DNA from: Carnegiea gigantea | Lineage: Eukaryota; Streptophyta; Magnoliopsida; Caryophyllales; Cactaceae | Length of the DNA stretch: 64,000 nucleotides | NCBI GenBank assembly: GCA_029747015.1 | Contig: JAKOGI010001183.1 | Location: 211,001-275,000 of the forward strand | Reading direction: 5' to 3' | In this document: one piece after another, positions 1-10,805 of the stretch | Layout of the letters: every line of letters starts with the position of its first letter | Position numbering within the stretch: the stretch's first letter is position 1 | Program-made: the position numbers and the translations under genes | Notes under the pieces: generated by a model | Databases searched by the model: none | Told to the model about the DNA's origin: nothing | Seen by the model: only the letters and a program-made list of their open reading frames with translations

Positions 1-238
1 ATTGCTTAGTAAACCCCCACCACCCAAGTCGCCGACCAGCCACCGCCGCTATCTCCCGCCGTCGCCGACCACTGTCGCTGCCGTCCGCCGCCTTCCTTCG
101 ACGTCAGCCGCCGCTGCCACGCCTCTTAACCGGTTTTTTTGAGCATTTTTGAGGTAAATTTTCTCAACTAAATTAGTTATAATTTCTACAAATTTTTGTA
201 TTATATTGTTAGAATTTCATAGTTAGTTCATATTTATG
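1..238. other. GC-rich start, then AT-rich sequence without a gene
   Basis: The first 135 bases are rich in GCC/CCG triplets, the kind of composition seen in plant 5' exons or leaders. The sequence then turns sharply AT-rich. No start codon with a usable frame is visible. It lies just upstream of a tandem repeat and CACTA-like protein remnants, so it may be the 5' part of that element, but this is inference only. Confidence 0.3.
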
Positions 239-655
239 TTGAAATGTGGTATTTGTGTAAGGTTACTGCTCTAATTTGTTTCAAGATTTGGCTAAATGCG
301 ATTTAGAATTTAGATTTAGTAATTTGAAGTTAAAATTTGATATGTTACTGGAATGAAATACTTTAATTGATGATGTTATTGATATGTGGTATTTGTGTGA
401 TGTTATTGCTCTAATTTGTTTGAAGATTTTGCTCAATGCAATTTTGGGTTTAGGTTTGGTAATGTGAAGTTAAAATTTGATGTGTTGGTGGAATGAAATG
501 CTTTAATTTATAATTTTGTTAAAATGTGATGTTTGTATAAAGTTGTACTCTAATTTGTTTCAAGATTTTGCCCAATGTAATGAAGGCTTAGGTTTGGTAA
601 TTTTAAGTTGAAATTTGATATGTTGGTGGAATAAAACGCTCAAGTTTAGATGAAT
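239..655. repeat. Three imperfect ~140-bp tandem repeats
   Basis: Units begin at 239, 379 and 519, a constant period of 140 bases. Each has the same order of landmarks: ATGTGGTATTTGTGT or a variant, then CTCTAATTTGTTT, then AAGATTT, then AAATTTGATATGTT, then GGAATGAAA. The copies differ by scattered substitutions, so the array is old. It lies about 160 bp upstream of the transposase-associated remnant at 816 and may be an intron or subterminal part of that CACTA-like element. Confidence 0.7.
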
Positions 656-815
656 TATTAGTTTTCTGAAATTCGTAAGAATATAAGTATCTTTGTGGAA
701 ATTTATAAGTAAACATGTGTAATATACAATTGAGTAATTTATGTAATTATTATTACTTAAGTTAAAAATAATTCTTATCCAATAACTTATGCGGTTATTG
801 TTGTTTGAGTAGAAT

Positions 816-965
816 ATGAATAGTCCTCCACATCGTAAGTAGATATATAATAGATTATTGCCTGATCGTAGTGGTTATATGTAAGAATTTCTAAATGGAG
901 TAAATCAATTCGACGAATTTGCACACAGACAGACAGAGTTTTCGAATTTTCAAAATATTTGTTAG
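816..965 (+). pseudogene. CACTA (En/Spm)-like transposase-associated domain remnant
   Basis: Reading from the ATG at 816 gives about 47 sense residues interrupted by two stop codons. Recognisable pieces are IYNRLLPDRSGY followed by EFLNGVNQFDEFA. This matches the N-terminal transposase-associated domain common in plant En/Spm-type elements (pattern MY.R....R.GY..EFLNGV..F..FA). The known domain runs about 70-80 residues, so this is most of it but inactivated. The assignment rests on this motif alone. A host protein derived from the same domain is less likely given the stops and the repeat-rich setting. Confidence 0.6.
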
Positions 966-1049
966 CTAACTATTATGATGTCTAAGTAAACGGTTGATAT
1001 GTGCAGTTGTTATATATTTTACTTGCATTTGTTGTCAACTATTTTAGAT

Positions 1050-1610
1050 ATGCATTCCAGTTCCCGTCGAGGTAAGTCCTCTACTCGAAATAGAGGATGA
1101 GAGTGTAGGAGCTCCGCTATAGATCCCACCTTCATAAACGTTGATCAATCTTCCCCCCAGATACCTCAGACCTAGTTCAGCCAGGAGCAACAATGGTTGG
1201 TTATATACCAGGTCTTTCAGGACCAATCCCCTCCTATTTGGGGCTTTTCATCATTAGACCTCGTATATTCCCAACCAGACAACCATGTACGATCAATTTG
1301 CCTATAACATTCCTCCAAACCCCCAGTTGGTCAACATTGTGCAGCCTACTTCCCAACCCATTGACCCTAACACAAACCAATCATAAGAAAATATTGTAAC
1401 TGGAGAAAGTGAAGCACAATCTAGTCATGAGAGCACTCAAACAAAGACTTGGATTGAGCAAATCGTAACGGGTAAGTCTTCAATTATTATATGTTATGTA
1501 CATCAAGTATTTTACTTAACAACTAATCAATTTGATGTGTTTTGTTTGATTAGGTTTCTTCCTAATGAAGGTGCTGTTAATGGGATTTCTATCACATTGA
1601 TTAACTAGCA
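1050..1610 (+). pseudogene. Possible second CACTA-type ORF remnant (Transposase_24-like)
   Basis: Downstream of the transposase-associated remnant is a Ser/Arg-rich start (MHSSSRRGKSSTRNRG), a Pro/Gln/Asn-rich stretch, a possible splice donor GTAAGT near 1471, and a segment reading FLPNEGAVNGISITLIN. The last piece resembles the start of the plant Ptta/En/Spm Transposase_24 region (GF.P...A..GIT..I). Several stops and frame changes are present and no long ORF survives. Similarity is weak and the call is tentative. Confidence 0.35.
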
Positions 1611-1891
1611 CCTTGTGGTTTGTTTGGGATTTGTGGTTTGTAATATGTACCCTTTGTTTGGGACTTGTTGTTTGTGAATTGAAAACAATTGGTTTCAAAT
1701 GTTGCTTTGTACGTGACATTCCACATGTTTGTGGTTTGGAAATTATTCAGAACGCTTTGAATGAAGTCATACTCAAAACCATGGGATGTTCATGGAGTGA
1801 ACACTCTTTGTAAATTTCTTGCAGAGATTTAATGTATGTACTGAGGGATATGATCAAAAATGAGCGTTTTTATTTTAAAAAAATTACAAAT

Positions 1892-2004
1892 CTAGCAACG
1901 GATCGGCGACAGAATATGCAATTTTTTTTTTTAAAGCAGAAGTCAGCGATGGAATTCAAAAGTCCATCGCAAATCTGCCTTTTTCCATTGCTGATTCCAT
2001 TGTT
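1892..2004. repeat. Inverted GCGATGGA-type short repeats
   Basis: Several copies of a short motif occur in both orientations: AGCAACGGATCGGCGACAG, CAGCGATGGAATTC, AGTCCATCGCAAAT and CCATTGCTGATTCCATTG. Clusters of such short inverted motifs are typical of subterminal regions of plant CACTA and related elements. This fits the protein remnants just upstream, but no terminal CACTA/TAGTG pair was identified. Confidence 0.4.
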
Positions 2005-2104
2005 ATTTGGACTTTTTTTTGTAGTCACAACTTAATAACATAATAAAGCAACCTAATACTAAAGTAGCTATGAAAAGAAAATGCAACCTAATCTTATGCC
2101 GTCA

Positions 2105-2122
2105 TCCCTGACAACGGTGCCA
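2105..2122 (-). other. tRNA-Asp-type primer-binding site (minus strand)
   Basis: The minus strand reads TGGCACCGTTGTCAGGGA, three mismatches from the plant tRNA-Asp 3' complement TGGCGCCGTTGCCGGGGA that primes Athila/Tat-type elements. It ends 6 bases from a TG dinucleotide at 2129, the usual LTR spacing, so the LTR lies to its right. Confidence 0.6.
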
Positions 2123-2128
2123 AAAACT

Positions 2129-3743
2129 TGTACGATAATTTTTAGTGTAAAACAAAGTGTTGCAAGCATACGACTTTCATTGTAGTACTTGAGGGTCGTT
2201 TCCACAGGCATGATGGAAGAGATTTAGGTCACTAGTTAAACTATGGAAATAAGCTAATCTAACATGATTCTAAACTAATATTAAAGCCATAACAACTAAA
2301 ACTGTTGATTACAAATAGATCTAAACTAACATCAAATGATACCAAATCCAGTCAAATAAGAGTCATTCCAGTGCTAATACAACATAAATGAGAGCTACAT
2401 AATTAAGACAAACAGAGAAATAAAACAAATAGAGAAGACAGGATGAATGGAACAAGCAAGTAGGGCATGCCAAAAACTGAATAGTCATAGGTAGAGGAGA
2501 GGGGAAAATTGAAACCATGGTACCTGAACTTCAATTCAGTCCAGCTTCAAGAACTGAAGTTTTGGACCAAAAACAGCATCAGACAAAAAAAAAAAAAAAA
2601 AACCAATCAACTCATACTGAGCAAATGATTTCTCAGCAACAGGGGAGGGGGATGAATTATGCGTCCCAAAACAGAGCAAGCAGGCGAAAGCAACTTAATA
2701 CACCCAGATTAAGTAGAGGACAGCAAACACGAGAAGAAGAAGAATCAAAAGCTCACTATCCATGAGACCAAGCTACTCCATGGATTACTCTTCCTCACCC
2801 ATTACCGGCGAAGAACAGCAACATAAAACAGGGCCACCAACTCAGACTAGAACTGAGGAGGGGAGCAAGATTTCAGCTATCCATTGACCCAAACAAAATC
2901 AGAAATGAGCTTCAACAATCACCAACAATAGTGGAAACGCCATTACCATGCTCGACGAAATGAAAGCAGGGGAGAGGGTGATTGAAATTAAATAAACTAA
3001 CATCCAAAATCTTACAAAAGCAAACTGAAAACCATGAATTTCAACTGCAATCATGAAATTGTGGCTTAATTACATGAAATTCGGAACCAAAAGCCAATCT
3101 AACATCAAACCCTAAATCGAATTTTTAAAACTAAAATCCTAAATCTGGAAATCAAAAACATACGAAATTGAAGCCTAAAAACTCAAAATTAAAACTAATT
3201 GGAACCCCTAAAACTTCCCAACCTCTTCCCTTGAGCCGACTCCCTTCAATTTATACCCAGCAAGCTCAATCTCAACCCTTGATTCGTTGTACCGTGGACA
3301 GTGGAGATGAAGCAAGCTGGCAATTGATGCGCTGGTGGTGATGTGCTAGTGTTTGGAGTGGATATGGATGAAGATGGTGGAAGACATTGGAGTTTTAGAG
3401 AGAGGGAGATGAGTTAGAGAGAGAGAGAGAGAGGAGATGATGAGGACGAAGATGGAGGAGCAGGGGGAGGGGTTATCGGGTTTTCTGGGTTTTGGGGGTC
3501 CAAAAGCCCAGATAGAGGATAGAGAAAATGAGCGTTAAAAGGGGGGTGACCGAATCACATGAGAGGTGTGTGGGTAGGCTTGGTTTAGGTTTTATTTTTA
3601 TTTTTGTGTATTTTTTTCCCTTTTTTTCAAAAAGCTTCCTTCAATTTATTTAAAACCTACAAAACAAAATAGAATCAATTACAACCTAAAAATAACAACT
3701 ATAATGAGCATAAATTGGGTATAAAAGTATCGTAGAAATAACA
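2129..3743 (-). mobile_element. Probable LTR of a tRNA-Asp-primed retrotransposon
   Basis: The sequence starts with TG directly after the primer-binding site. Near its start is GAGGGTCGTTTCCACAGG, which parallels the GGGGTGTCGTCCGCAGGG landmark at the same place in the LTRs at 23997-38499. The right end is placed at a CA near 3743 because the sequence before it resembles the end of those LTRs, but this boundary is uncertain. No partner LTR is seen. The internal region left of 2105 is short and merges into unrelated CACTA-like sequence, so the element is truncated. A (GA)n run sits at 3416-3433. Confidence 0.4.
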
Positions 3744-3835
3744 TATTTTTAGGACGAACAAGGCTTGGCCACTGCTAATGAAGGCGAGCTTCATTTTTTT
3801 GGGGGGAGGTTGGGGTAAAGGACTAGTCGTTTAAT

Positions 3836-5608
3836 TTTTGGCTGGGGTCTCGTTCTTTCTACACAACCTTTTCTCTTATCACCTATTACTAGTAGTTGGT
3901 AGCAAGTTCACAAATTTTATTCTTTTTTTTTTTTTGGGTGCTTTCTTAGGAAACCATGGTCGGTTCATCAAACTTTGGGTTACCAGCATCAAAAGCGAAA
4001 GTTTATTGCCCAAAATATAGACAACTAACTAAATTGGAATATAGGATCAGATGTCTAGATCTGGAAAGAGCTCTCTGATTGGGAATTCCAAAGTTCTATC
4101 TTCAGCACCAGCCGCACCTTTTTCGTACTCTTCCTCCGATCATAGTCAAATTAACCCAATTCTATCCAAATTTCCCAACAATCGCAACAATCAAACCTCC
4201 AACATCATGGTTATTCAAAGTTATTTCCTTGAAGATCTCCAAATATACCCAAATTTCATTCTCTTTCTGGGTTTTTCAAATGGTAGGGGGAAAGAGATTA
4301 TGAGAAGAGTTTTTTAGTGAGAGGAATGTTTAGTGATCAAAAGAGTGGGAAAAAGAGGGCTTTAATCCATCATTCCATCGCACCATAGACAGAAAAAGTC
4401 GACTGCTTGGATGGGGTCATCAATGTGGGCAAACTGGTCACTGCAAGAATATCATTTTAATTATACACTATTGCTGACTTAAGGATGGTGAAAATTAAGT
4501 TAAAATTCGCAAGATTGAAAAAATTAATGCTAAAATTGGAAAAGGTGGTAAAACCTTACCAACATATAAACCTCTGCCCAGGAAGCGCAATAGGAGCATA
4601 GGTGGAGCCAGCGCTCAAATGTTGGGGTGTTGAACTATATTATATACGACAACTGATATTTGTCTATTATGCGCTCTAATTTTTTAATACATTTTCTTCC
4701 TTATTTTTTTATGATACAACATAACGATAATGTTGCACTAAATATACAAGAGATTCCAAATTCACCAAATTTCATTTTCTAGCTCCGAAGTTCGATTTTC
4801 AAAGTCACAGGTTTATCAAAATTAACTCCTATTTTACTATTTCCAAAATGGTATCAGCACAATTGTTTGACACAAATTTGACAAGAATTGTTGAATTAGA
4901 CAATAGTTTGCAAAGAATGATATAAATTTAAAAAATAATATTTTTGTCCTTGATTTTGCCTCTAGGAATAAAGTCTATGACACTATTTTGTTTCTAGGTT
5001 GATGTCAATATAAAATAAAATTTCATTTTAATTTTCTTTTATTTTCACCGAAATATCAAGTTAGAAGCAAATTCCAAATCTTCTGTTTATGCAAGGTGTA
5101 GGAATTAATTAAATATTAAATGCTAAAATTAATGGTAAAAACATTAGATGCCTTAATTTTAGAACAAAGCCACGCAAATTGCAGTTACTTAGACTCAAAC
5201 TCGCAATGCACTCCCAAAACAAGAAGAATCCACATACCTCACACCACTTCCACATTCCAAGATTGCTACTCTATTTGCAAACTTTAACTAATACTTTTTA
5301 ACATATGCATTTTAATTAAAAGAAAAAGCTATGAAACCAAATGTTATTGACACTCGAACACGCAACCTATTCCCCGGCCTGGACAATGTCCAAGCACCTC
5401 ACACCACAAGTGCCACACACCACTCAGGCACTAAGTGCTTAGTAATATACTTCCGAACTAAATAATATATATAGGTTTTTGTCTTTTTCCAAGGAATTTA
5501 AATATTTAAATTTTTTTCCCCAAAAAGTGGTCAATTTACACTCCTTCCACTCATGTAACTCCACCCATGAACAGGAGGCTAGATATAACAATGACCACTA
5601 TCCCAATT
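3836..5608. repeat. Duplicated segment, copy 1 (interrupted)
   Basis: Bases 3836-4596 and 5578-5608 match 17394-17850 and 20594-20940 in the same orientation, with frequent substitutions. Copy 1 is interrupted by the hAT-like element at 4597-5569 and copy 2 by a copia fragment. An 88-codon ORF (4051-4317) is broken in the other copy, so I do not call a gene. The origin of the duplicated unit is unknown. It could be a decayed transposon or a gene fragment. Confidence 0.75.
4597..5569. mobile_element. hAT-like non-autonomous DNA transposon
   Basis: The 973-bp insertion has 11-bp terminal inverted repeats, CATAGGTGGAG on the left and CATGGGTGGAG read inward from the right. It is flanked by an 8-bp duplication, AATAGGAG (4589-4596) and AACAGGAG (5570-5577), with one mismatch. 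An empty version of the site exists in the paralogous segment near 20907, where the flanks are contiguous. Eight-bp duplications and CA-G ends fit the hAT superfamily. No transposase ORF is present. Confidence 0.75.
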
Positions 5609-6923
5609 TTTTTTAATAGAAGCAACTAAAAAAAAGAGAAGAAAAAGACAAATAAAAAATAAACATTGACAGTTGGTTGGAAAATAAATTAATAGCGCAA
5701 CTAAAAATGAAAAAAATGAATAATTATACCAAGTTTCAAATTTGTCACCAACTCAAAGAAAGTAATGCGAAAGCGCTAGACTCCAACTCTGACGTTGTGG
5801 CTTGAATTAAGTATAAGAATAGTGTAATCCTGAGCCTACCTCGCAACATAGGCCTAGAGCCTTAAAAACTTACTATAAAGAGACAAACAAGCTTACATTG
5901 TAGAATGAGCCCAAATTTAGTGACATTTTTATAATTACTGATACATATGATATCAACGGGCTTATGTAGTACTACAGGTCCAGATTAAGGTAAAAGTTTT
6001 CCCAAAATAAACTCTTAGTCACTTTAGTTATTATCAAAAGTTACCAGTAATCGATTAAATCAACACGTGCTGTCTAATATGAAAAGGGTTCTCTTGCCAA
6101 TAGCCACAGGCCTACTTGTGAAGATACATGCTAATTGACGTTGTAATTTCCAATCAAGAATTGGTAATGATGCAACTATTGATTCAAGGCTAATGGCTTG
6201 CTTGCCCCCTTTTTTTGAACAAATAGTTTGCTATTATTCAGTTCCCTATTAATATTGGAAATGATCAAGGTTTTTTTTTTTTTTTTTTGGGTGGTGCGAG
6301 TAAATTATCGAGCTTTACAAATTAAAAAAAAGGCTAGTTGATTGCATGCATGGGCAGATAAAAGATGAGGCTCTTACAAAGGAGATTAATATGCTGAACG
6401 TTAACCGCATCCTTTATAGGCCTATAGCTTTTGCCAATCACAAAAAGCAACAGCTGATGGTTGCCTAAATGGGATCAATGGCTAGCTTGTAGCTAACAAT
6501 ATTAGATTTAGACCTGGTTAAAGCTGATCCAATTCGCAAATTCGACCCGAAATACCCGTAAATTTTGGATTTTGAACACAATTTTCTCGATCCGAATTCG
6601 AAATAAATAGAACCCAAAAAATCCGCAAATTAGCTGGTCAATCCCGACATAAACTTGAACCCGAACCCACCTATTTGACCTGAAAATTTTATCTTTTTTT
6701 ATTTTTCTCTAATTCACCCCCTTAACAATAATAGTTAGCCATTTTTATCGAATAGTTTAAAAAGATATTATATAATGACTGCATCCCTTTACAAATTAAA
6801 CAATAATAACCTTTCACTCCCTCTCTATTATCTAAAACTAACATCTTATGAAAATGAAAAAAAGGTTAAAAATGGGTATGAAATTGCCGAAAATTAAATA
6901 ACCTAGGCTAGCTTGGAGTTAAT
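5609..6923. other. Gene-free AT-rich stretch
   Basis: No ORF, RNA gene or transposon structure is recognised. A ~30-bp sequence at 6482-6511 (GCTAGCTTGTAGCTAACAAT...) recurs in diverged form at 6908-6928 and continues beyond the Athila-like insertion at 16535. About 400 bp, including a stretch with repeated GACCCGAA/CCCGAACCC motifs, is therefore bracketed by direct repeats. Confidence 0.5.
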
Positions 6924-6928
6924 AATAT

Positions 6929-8241
6929 TAATAAACCTCTATTTTGACTTCATTTCGGTTCTTATTGGATAATTGTTTCTCATTGTTTCTATGTCAAATC
7001 TATATAAGAAAGGGTTAAATCTACTTCCTGTGATTCAATTGTGCGTATAAAATGGTACATCTTACTTTTAGGAGACATCTTCGGGTTTTGATAGAAAGGG
7101 TGACTTTGATAATGAATTATGAGGAAGATTGAAGTCTAATGAAGCCTTGAGAGCCAAAGGAAGATGGGTAGAAGAGGGCACGACTGTGCTGCCAAAGTGC
7201 ACAACTGTGCTACAGAGGCTGAAGTTATGCACTGGCTAGCTGCACGAGGTGCACGGCCATGCGCCCTGCCAGTGTGTGGCGCATAGCTGCCTGACCATCT
7301 AGGCACGGCCATGCGCCGGCTTGCAGACGCGCGACTTAAGTAGTTTTTCGTGCAGTTTTTAGGTGTCTCTGGTTTTTCTTTTGGACAGCACTCTTCTTTG
7401 ACTTGTTGGGCTTTACTAGGAGATTTTCTTGAATGCCTTTTGGATTGAATTCATTCCAATTAAAGATTGTTCTACTTCCACACGATGATTAATTCAAGTT
7501 TGTTTCTTGATTCTCTTTCTCCTCTTCATTGTTATTTTAGGGTTTTGGTTGAATCATGTTTAGTGAATTGGGATTTGTGATTATTGCTTTTGAGTTGATG
7601 CATGGCTAATCTACCAACTTAGGTTGGGATTAATGCCAATTATGTTGTTGGATGTTGATTTAGGCCCGAACAACATGTTTTGTGTTTATAATTTCTACTT
7701 TGCACGCCATGTGTTCGAGGAATTGCTCGAAAGAGCATTCATCCATTATTATTCGGGTTTAGGAGAGCGTTGGGAGACGAAACCTTTAGCTAGTGTGACT
7801 TAGTAGATAACTAGGATTTTGATATGGAAATATTTACGGCTCTAGTTGGGATTAGAGATTGTAGATCTTGTAATCCTTCATCGTTTAGTCCCATGGAAAT
7901 AAGTAGCTATGGTTCTAAGATTAGTCTTCGACCCTTGAGAAAGAGAAGAGATGGAATCAATTAGCAATCTATCTACTCGTAACATAATTCTTAGATCTAT
8001 TTATTGGGGTTAATGATTGATTGATCGATGCAATTGTATTGTTAATTCCAACCTAGGTGTTTTAATGTTCTGATTTTCTATTTGTTAATTATTAGCCAAA
8101 CCTTTGAAATTGTTTTACCTAGATTGAGTAGATTGACTAGTTCTGGTAGTCGAAAGCAAGTTCCCTATGAATACGACCCGTACTTGCCAGTTGCTAGCTA
8201 CAGCTATGCCGCGCACTTGTGGCAACAATTTTAACGTAACA
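6929..8241 (+). repeat. 5' LTR of Athila-like element
   Basis: It matches the 3' LTR along its length but starts TA instead of TG, a decay of the terminal dinucleotide. It ends in CA. At 7175-7335 it carries a GC-rich block with many GGCAC/GTGCC and GCGC motifs (for example GCACGGCCATGCGCC), standing out from the AT-rich remainder. Confidence 0.9.
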
Positions 8242-8247
8242 AGTTTT

Positions 8248-8265
8248 TAGCACTATTGCCGGGGA
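8248..8265 (+). other. Primer-binding site (tRNA-Asp type)
   Basis: TAGCACTATTGCCGGGGA, six bases after the LTR, is a degenerate version of the tRNA-Asp complement TGGCGCCGTTGCCGGGGA used by Athila/Tat elements. Confidence 0.8.
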
Positions 8266-8393
8266 CCTTGTTCTGTCAATATTAGAATCGATTAACATAC
8301 TCTTGACTAGGCCTTTGTTTTTCCTTTTGTAGTTTAGTTTCTTCTTTTTTTTTTCTTGATATCGTTTACGCTGGGTATGGTGTTTACTTTTGT

Positions 8394-9780
8394 ATGCACA
8401 AAAGGAGCCAAGGGAATCAAAACCTTGTCCCATTCAATCCTGAGATCGAAGCAACTGCTTGAAAGTGAGGCAAAGAAGCGAGAAGAAGGAAGAGAGTAGC
8501 AATAGAGATAGCAGGGTAATATCAAATGGTGTTGACAGACTACGCCCTGCTGCAAGCATCCGGTATCACATCATCCATTGTGAACCGGACAGTCGAAGCT
8601 AACAACTTCTAGCTCAGCCCCGTACTCATTACCTTTGTGGAGAGGACTACTTCGGTAGACATCCCTCGGACAACCCCAATGTGTATCTTCGTAAGTTCCT
8701 TGAGAAATGTAACACCATCAAACTCAACGGGATGTCCATCGATGTGATTCGGCTGCAGCTCTTCCCCTTCTAACTAAAGGATAGAGCCAGTGACTGGCTG
8801 CAGAATGAGGAGCCCAACTCATTCACTACTTAGGAGACTCTTTCAAAGGCGTTCCTCAATAAATACTACCCACCTAAGAAAACTGTAAAGCTGAGGATTG
8901 ACATTACTACCTTCTTCACCCAGCGAGATGGAGAGTCCTTATATGAGGCTTGGGAGAGACTCAAAGACCTCCAGCGGCAGTGTCTCCACCATGGTGTTCC
9001 TGACTGGCTGCTAGTCTAGACTTTCTATAATAGGTTAGAGCAGTCAGTGAAGATTTCATTAGATGCCACTGCATGAGAAGCTCTCATGGGGAAGTCGATT
9101 GAGGCAGCGAAGGCTTTATTGGAAGAAATGACTTCTAACAATTACCACTGGTCGAGTGAGAGAGCCACCCCCAGGAGAGGAGGTGGAAAATACGTTGTCA
9201 ATGTCGTGACTCTCCTAATTAGTAGGGTAGATGCCTTGGCCCAAAGGCTAGACAGAGTGAGTACTTTTCCTATCCTAGGTATTTCTTCAGGGCTATTAGT
9301 TGGGGTCTATGTCGTTTGTGAGACCTGTGGTGTGTAGGGACACACATTTGTCGAGTGCTACAATAGCCCTTCCACCATTAAGCATGCTAACGCCCTTCAA
9401 GGTTTTAACCCCCCACCACAGCGTATTTCCCACTCCACTATGTACAATTAGGGTTGGAAAAGTCATCCAAATCCCCTATATAAGAACCCCAACCCCCATC
9501 CTCAGAGTTCTATACAGCTACTTAGGTACCCTTATAGAGCTCTCTATAACCCACCTTCTCCACCACCTCAGCCCAAATCTAACTTGGAGAGCCTTATGGA
9601 GCATTTCATAGTGACTCAAACTAAGACCAATGAGGCCCTTGGTGAGTCCATCAATCAGCTAACCTCCAAGTTTAATGCTATGTCCTGGCACTAGAAGGCA
9701 ATGGATGCTCAGATTGCCCAGATCGCCTAGCAGGTTAGCCACTTATCTCGACCTCAAAGACATTTATCGGGTTAGCTAGA
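8394..9780 (+). pseudogene. Decayed Athila-type gag
   Basis: From the ATG at 8394 the reading gives RSQGNQNLVPFNPEIEA, then a Retrotrans_gag core with GDRASDWL-like, AFLNKYYPPKKT and SLYEAWERLKDLQRQCLHHG motifs. It ends the core with EAAKALLEEMTSNNYHW. These are hallmarks of Athila/Tat Gag, the structural protein that assembles the particle. A zinc-knuckle relic (CETCGV, a stop, GHTFVEC) lies near 9319-9360. In-frame stops and frame changes occur throughout, so no functional protein is made. The region past 9400 is Pro/Asn-rich. Confidence 0.8.
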
Positions 9781-10050
9781 GGCTATCCCCAGCGGATAGA
9801 TCAACACCCTTTCTATAGTGGGAGAAGGTTTAGAAGAGAGTCCTATCATGGCCTTCCAAGAGACAGTTCTGGTTCCTGATCCTGCAAGAACAGAGGGGAG
9901 GAAGAACGAGGAAAGCTTGAGCTCTAATGGGAGAAGTAGCATTACACCTCCAGTTGCGTGCCCTATCAGCCACCTGTACCCTACGCTCAGAGGGTGGCAT
10001 AGGCTAAATTATCTAAGCTTGAGCCTAGATTTGCGTAATTCCTGGGCATC

Positions 10051-10570
10051 TTGAGGAGGGTCTATGCTGATGTTCCTTTCTTGGAAGCTCTCAAGAAAGC
10101 TCCAACGTATCTAAAATTTTTAAGAGAGCTTCCTTCCAAGAAAAGCGACACTAAGGACGCTTTAGTAGCCTACATTGGAGAAGCCTACAATGCCATCCTA
10201 CAGAACCGGTTACTAGCAAAGCTGCAGGATCGAGCTAGCTTCTCTATTCCTTGCTGCATATGGGATGTGCATATTGAAAGAGCCCGTTGTGATTTAGGGG
10301 CCAGTGTAAGTTTAATGCCTCTCTCTCTGCAAGAAACTTGAGTTGCTGGACTTGAAGCCCACCACCACAATCATACAGTTAGCAGATTCACACCCTCTGG
10401 CGACCTGCAGGCATTTTAGAGGATGCTCCTATTTAGGTGGGTAAGTTCATCATCTTCTGTGATTTTATTGTCATGGATATGGATGAGAGCTCCCAGAGCC
10501 TCATCATCCTTGGGAGGCTATTTTTGGCTACTAAAGGGGTGGTGATCGATGTGTAGGTAGGAACTATGTC
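10051..10570 (+). pseudogene. Decayed retroviral-type aspartic protease region
   Basis: The sequence reads FLREL...KKSDTKDALVAYIGEAYNAILQNRL, the usual linker, then SFSIPCCIWDVHIERARCDLGASVSLMPLSL. The DLGASVSLMP motif is the Athila/Tat form of the retropepsin active site, retaining the Asp. After a frame change it continues KLELLDLKPTTTIIQLADS. Downstream IILGR-like sequence is in yet another frame. The order after gag is as expected, but pol does not follow. Confidence 0.75.
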
Positions 10571-10805
10571 CTTCTAGTTGTGTGGGCAGATGATTGATTT
10601 CTGTTTCCCTCCACCCATACCACCTTCAGTTCCTGCTCCTTCTTCACTTCCTGAGGCCTCTACATATTCTGTCCTTTATGCAGCTATTTCTAGTGTCACA
10701 GTATTTGATGGAGATGGAGGACCTCATATGAGGTTTACAGTGCTGCTTGATCTGCCTCCACCCATCCCTACTACTCATGGAAGCACTACCTTTCTGTATA
10801 GCTAG

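Noticed and set aside
2517..2765. An 82-codon frame with poly-Lys in the probable LTR
   Set aside because: Contains a long A run and low-complexity charged sequence; no homology recognised.
4051..4317. An 88-codon ORF in duplicated segment copy 1
   Set aside because: The paralogous copy does not keep the frame, and no domain is recognisable.
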